Assembly (NCBI RefSeq): GCF_036226505.1
Contig: NZ_CP108484.1
Coordinates: forward strand, 3,472,001-3,536,000
Source: Kitasatospora sp. NBC_01246
GTDB lineage: Bacteria; Actinomycetota; Actinomycetes; Streptomycetales; Streptomycetaceae
DNA: 64,000 nucleotides
Reading direction: 5' to 3'
In this document: piece by piece, positions 60,779 to 64,000 of the stretch
Numbering within the stretch: the stretch's first letter is position 1
Layout: every line of letters begins with the position of its first letter
The notes under the pieces: generated by a model
Told to the model about the DNA's origin: nothing
The model's input: the letters and a program-made list of their open reading frames with translations, nothing else
Databases searched by the model: none
Program-made: the position numbers and the translations under genes

Positions 60779-62611
60779 TCAGCCCGGCGGCGGGGAGGCC
60801 GGGCCGGAGAGCGCCACGGCGACCAGGGCCCGCATCGCGCTGGCGACCTGTCCGAGCGGCAGCGTCGCGTCGTCGGCGAACAGTTCCACCAGCCAGCCGC
60901 CGGCCGGGTTCTGGCCGCCCGCCGCGACCATCCCCCGGTAGCCGCTGACCACCAGCATGGCCTCCTCGGACGGGTCGTTCCCGGCCGCGCCCGCGCGCAG
61001 CGCGAAGGACCCGCCGCGCACCGCCTGCCGGGTCATCGGGTAGTGCCGCAGGTCGAAGACGGCGTCCGGGGCCTCGATCTGGGCCCGCTGGGTCTCCGCC
61101 CGCGAGCTGCTCGGTCCGCTGGTCATCCGGTACACGGCGTGCTGGGCGGTGCGCATCAGGTGCGAGCCGGGCGGCACGTAGGAGACCCACCAGCCGACCG
61201 CGTCGAGCAGCCGGGAGGCCGTCTCCGCGACCACCGCCAGCTTGCCGATGGTGTCGGCGGGGTGGACCGAGCGGGTGACCCCGCGCTGGTCCAGGGCGGC
61301 GAGCACGGCGGTGAGCAGCTGTCCCGGGTCGGCGCTGTGCGCGGCGCCGCGGAACCGCCGCCGGTCGCCGGCGCCCGGCCGGCCCGGGACGCGCCCCCGG
61401 CCGTCGGCCCGATGGTGCGGATCGGCGGCGTCGGCCAGCAGCACGGTCGGGTCCGGCGACAGGCCGGGGCCGTGGCTGCGGCCGGCCACCACGGGATGTG
61501 CGGCGCGGGCGGCCTTGGCCCGGTACTGCGCGGCGTCGGCGAGCCGGAACAGCCGGTCGGGCGTGGTGACCGGGCCGATCGAGTCCCCGGTGGAGGCGAC
61601 CCCGCAGGCGACGCCCTCGCCCTCGGCCAGCGCCAGGGCCCGCGCGCACAGCTCCTCGGCGACGGCGACCACCTCGTCCGCCTTCTGGCCCTCCACCAGC
61701 AGGCAGAACTCGTCGCCGCCGAGACGGGCGGCGAGGCTGCCGGGCAGCCTGGCGGCGGCCAGCGACAGCTGGTGGGCGAAGCGCTCCAGCAGCCGGTCGC
61801 CCATCTCGTGTCCGAGCTGGTCGTTGACCCGCTTCAGGCCGTTGACGTCGCAGACCACCAGCGAGACCACCGTGCCGTCGCGGTTGTGCGCCTCCAGTGC
61901 GCTCTCCAGCCGGGCGTCCACCGCCCGCCGGTTGGCCAGCCCGGTCAGCGGGTCGGAGAAGGCGAGCTTGCGCAGGTCGGCGAGGCGTTCGGTCTGCGCG
62001 AGCCCGGCCGAGATCTGGGCGGCGAGCAGGGTGGCGTACTCGGCGTCGCCCTCGGTGAACTCCGCCGTCCCGGTGGACCTGGCCAGGTAGAGCTCCCCCC
62101 AGGCCTGTCCGTGCAGCACGATCGGGGCGACCACGCAGCAGCCCCGGCCGCGCCGGCGCAGCGCGGCGGCCCGCTCCTGGCAGTAGGCCCCGGCGGTGGG
62201 GTGGGCGTGCCCGGCGTGGAGTTCGGTGTTCTCGGCGCTCTGCAGCCAGGCGCGGGGCAGCCGTCCGGTGGTCCAGCGCTCCTCCAGGTAGGTGACGATC
62301 TCGGGGAAGTCCGCCACCGGGTAGGACTCGTCCTCCGGCAGCTCCTCCTCGCCCGGCGCCAGCTCCCCGTGGTTGACCAGGACCCGCAGCCGGCCGGACT
62401 CCCGGTCCCAGACCGAGACGGCCGCCATGGTGGCGCCGAGGGCCTCGGTGGCGCGGACGGCGGCCGCGCGGACCGCCTCCAGCGGGGTGAGCGCCCCCGC
62501 CATGTCCTGGGCGAGCTCCACCACGGACGTCAGCCGCGGGTCGGGGGCGGCCGGCAGCTCCGGGCGGTCGCACACGCAACCGCGGTCCGTCGTGATCGCC
62601 TCACTGCCCAC
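60779..62611 (-). CDS. GAF-GGDEF protein, probable diguanylate cyclase
   Basis: A 610-residue cytosolic signalling protein. A GAF-like sensor domain (about 25-205) contains several Cys residues (Cys144, Cys158, Cys159), and a GGDEF domain follows (about 212-380), with AFSDPLTGLANRRAVDARL, CDVNGLKRVNDQLGHEMGDRLLERFA and the active-site loop ARLGGDEFCLLV at 298-302. The intact GGDEF suggests synthesis of cyclic di-GMP, which in Streptomyces binds BldD and controls development. An RxxD inhibitory site is not present in front of GGDEF. The C-terminal 220 residues are of unknown function. The GTG start has only a weak ribosome-binding site. It lies next to an adenylate cyclase gene. Confidence 0.9.
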   Translation of the reverse strand: MGSEAITTDRGCVCDRPELPAAPDPRLTSVVELAQDMAGALTPLEAVRAAAVRATEALGATMAAVSVWDRESGRLRVLVNHGELAPGEEELPEDESYPVADFPEIVTYLEERWTTGRLPRAWLQSAENTELHAGHAHPTAGAYCQERAAALRRRGRGCCVVAPIVLHGQAWGELYLARSTGTAEFTEGDAEYATLLAAQISAGLAQTERLADLRKLAFSDPLTGLANRRAVDARLESALEAHNRDGTVVSLVVCDVNGLKRVNDQLGHEMGDRLLERFAHQLSLAAARLPGSLAARLGGDEFCLLVEGQKADEVVAVAEELCARALALAEGEGVACGVASTGDSIGPVTTPDRLFRLADAAQYRAKAARAAHPVVAGRSHGPGLSPDPTVLLADAADPHHRADGRGRVPGRPGAGDRRRFRGAAHSADPGQLLTAVLAALDQRGVTRSVHPADTIGKLAVVAETASRLLDAVGWWVSYVPPGSHLMRTAQHAVYRMTSGPSSSRAETQRAQIEAPDAVFDLRHYPMTRQAVRGGSFALRAGAAGNDPSEEAMLVVSGYRGMVAAGGQNPAGGWLVELFADDATLPLGQVASAMRALVAVALSGPASPPPG

Positions 62612-62916
62612 CGGCTCGCCCCGTTCCCTGTGCTCGGTCCCGTCCGGCGCGGTGGCTCACCCACCGCGAACCGGACCCGTCCGCCTGCACCAAGACTAGG
62701 GCGGTTTCGCTCGGTTATGCCCCGTTTGCCCGCACGGATCCGCCCGGCCGGACCGGTTTCAGCCGTACGGCTTTCGGACGACGGCCACCCGCCCCGCCGG
62801 GTGACCGTGCCACCGGCCCGGACTCCGCCGCGCCCTGCCCGGACGTCCGCCTACCCCGTGAGCGGCCGGGTACTCCCCGCGGCCTCCGGGAGCCCGGCGG
62901 TCCGGGGCGGCGCCCG
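62612..62916. other. Intergenic region between cyclase genes
   Basis: 305 bp between the adenylate cyclase stop and the GGDEF gene start. It is G/C-rich with scattered Pro/Arg-type short frames and no feature I can support. The GGDEF promoter presumably lies at about 62620-62720, where CTAGGGCGG and TTCGCTCGGTTATG occur. Confidence 0.5.
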
Positions 62917-64000
62917 CTACTCGCCGCGCGGCCGCCGCGACAGCAGCCACGGCTCGACCAGCCCCAGCCCGCGCACCGGCCGGCGCCACATCGGCTGGAG
63001 GCTGAACCGGCGCCCCGCGTCCGGCGCCGGCACCGGGAGCCCGGAGGCGGGCAGTCCGGAGGCGGCCGACAGCGCCTCGGCCAGCCCCGGCCCGTCCGCG
63101 TCGGCCGGGGCGACACTGCCGTTCTGCTCCAGCGCGGCCGCGAACTCGCCGTCGATCAGCACCGCGTCCTTCGGGGCGATCGAGGTGAGCCGGCTGGCCA
63201 GGTTGACCGTGGTGCCGAAGACGTCGCCCATCCGCGAGGTGACGGTGCCGAAGGCCATGCCGACCCGCAGCGCGGGGATGGTGTCATCCTCGGCCAGCGC
63301 CTCGATCAGGCTGAACGCGATCTCGGCGGCCGTCCCCGGATCCTCGGAGACGTACAGGATCTCGTCGCCGAGGGTCTTGATCACCCGGCCGCCCTGGCCG
63401 GCGATCAGGTCGGAGCAGGTGTTCTCGAAGGTCTCGACCAGCTCGCCGAGCTCCTCCTCCTCCAGCCGGCGCGAGAGCCGGGTGAAGCCGACCAGGTCGG
63501 CGAAGCCGACGGCCAGCCGGCCGCTGGTGATCTCGGTGTCCTCGGCGGCCTGCACCACCCGGCCGGTGACGGCGGCCAGCTGGCGGCGCCAGACGTACAC
63601 CAGGAACTGCTCCAGCTCCGGCAGCAGCAGCTCGACCAGCGGGTAGGCGACGTCGGCGCGAGTCAGCCCGGGCTCGACGGACTGGGTGAGGTTCTCCAGG
63701 AAGGTGTCCATCTGCCAGCCGGCCAGCCGGGCGGTGGTCTGCCCGGTCGAGCGGGCGACCTGGATCGCCATCGGCTCGCTGAGCAGGCCCGACTCCACCA
63801 GACCGGCGAGCCGGCGCAGCGCGATCACGTCGCCGTCGGTGAGCGCCCGGGACTGCCCGATGTCCGGGAAGCCCATCGCCCGCCAGAAGCGGGTGGCCAG
63901 CTCCATCGGGACGTCGGCGGCCCGCGCGGCCTGGTACGGGGTGTAGCGGCGTGGCGCGTCCAGGATCAGGCGTTCCAGGTCGAGCGCGACCGTCTGGTCG
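62917..64000 (-). CDS. cya: Class III adenylate cyclase with N-terminal regulatory domain, 5' end outside window
   Basis: Makes cyclic AMP from ATP in the cytosol. 361 residues are visible and the frame stays open to the right edge. The N-terminal part (ATRFWRAMGFPDIGQSRALTDGDVIALRRLAGLV, and QVARSTGQTTARLAGWQMD) matches the regulatory domain of Rv1264-like cyclases, which respond to pH in mycobacteria. The catalytic domain has the metal Asp in GFADLVGFTRLSRR, the second in VIKTLGDEILYVSED, and GMAFGTVTSRMGDVFGTTVNLASRL with the transition-state Asn/Arg. As I recall, the single cya of S. coelicolor sits close to hutH in the same way. The Pro-rich C-terminus follows the cyclase fold. Confidence 0.9.
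   Translation of the reverse strand, partial: DQTVALDLERLILDAPRRYTPYQAARAADVPMELATRFWRAMGFPDIGQSRALTDGDVIALRRLAGLVESGLLSEPMAIQVARSTGQTTARLAGWQMDTFLENLTQSVEPGLTRADVAYPLVELLLPELEQFLVYVWRRQLAAVTGRVVQAAEDTEITSGRLAVGFADLVGFTRLSRRLEEEELGELVETFENTCSDLIAGQGGRVIKTLGDEILYVSEDPGTAAEIAFSLIEALAEDDTIPALRVGMAFGTVTSRMGDVFGTTVNLASRLTSIAPKDAVLIDGEFAAALEQNGSVAPADADGPGLAEALSAASGLPASGLPVPAPDAGRRFSLQPMWRRPVRGLGLVEPWLLSRRPRGE

Overview
The window is chromosomal DNA from a high-GC actinomycete of the Streptomycetaceae (Streptomyces or Kitasatospora type). The evidence is very strong G/C at third codon positions, frequent GTG starts, a WhiB sporulation regulator, F420 biosynthesis genes, many LytR-CpsA-Psr (LCP) wall ligases and Streptomyces-style short intergenic gaps. 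I found no tRNA or rRNA gene, no CRISPR array, no prophage, no insertion sequence and no secondary-metabolite cluster. Most of the window is conserved chromosomal core.

Layout. 1-8318: phosphomannomutase (partial), DUF3499, a zincin-like protein, and a whiB - large glycosyltransferase - DUF5719 block. 8319-8924: the whiB/cysteine dioxygenase divergent promoter region. 8925-15584: cysteine dioxygenase, F420 genes fbiA-fbiB, a RelE remnant, a base-excision glycosylase, a SnoaL-like protein, a secreted peptidoglycan amidase and a TIGR03089 protein. 15621-36518: five separate LCP phosphotransferases mixed with a GT2, a left-handed beta-helix acyltransferase, an FtsX/MacB-type ABC exporter, an FMN reductase with an upstream Cys leader peptide, arylamine acetyltransferase, cyclophilin, a secreted four-repeat protein, GNAT, a stand-alone KAS-II and an acyl-CoA dehydrogenase. 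36733-48859: UDP-sugar dehydrogenase, CoA-binding protein, purK-purE-dipeptidase, GtrA, a two-component system, a POT peptide transporter and an S9 peptidase. 48916-58317: the histidine utilisation genes hutU - M20 amidohydrolase - hutF - hutI in one operon, a MurR/RpiR regulator and hutH. 58633-64000: fdhD, a TetR regulator, a small Lys-rich membrane protein, a GAF-GGDEF protein and a class III adenylate cyclase cut by the window edge.

How it fits together. Phosphomannomutase, UDP-sugar dehydrogenase, three membrane-linked glycosyl enzymes, GtrA and five LCP ligases suggest building and attaching cell-wall glycopolymers. The hut genes form a complete route from histidine to formylglutamate, with an M20 amidase in the slot where a deformylase is needed, and RpiR as the likely controller. 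Palindromes of the form TGAAT-Nx-ATTCA sit just upstream of hutU. Two nucleotide second-messenger enzymes lie side by side at the right end, and a textbook TGTGA-N6-TCACA site sits upstream of the two-component operon.

Most notable items: the leader peptide rich in Arg and ending in two Cys codons before the FMN reductase; two near-identical 37-bp palindromes 2.2 kb apart; a secreted protein made of four 40-residue two-Cys repeats; the candidate hut, Crp, BldD and TetR operators; and an acyl-CoA dehydrogenase gene with codon use quite unlike its neighbours.
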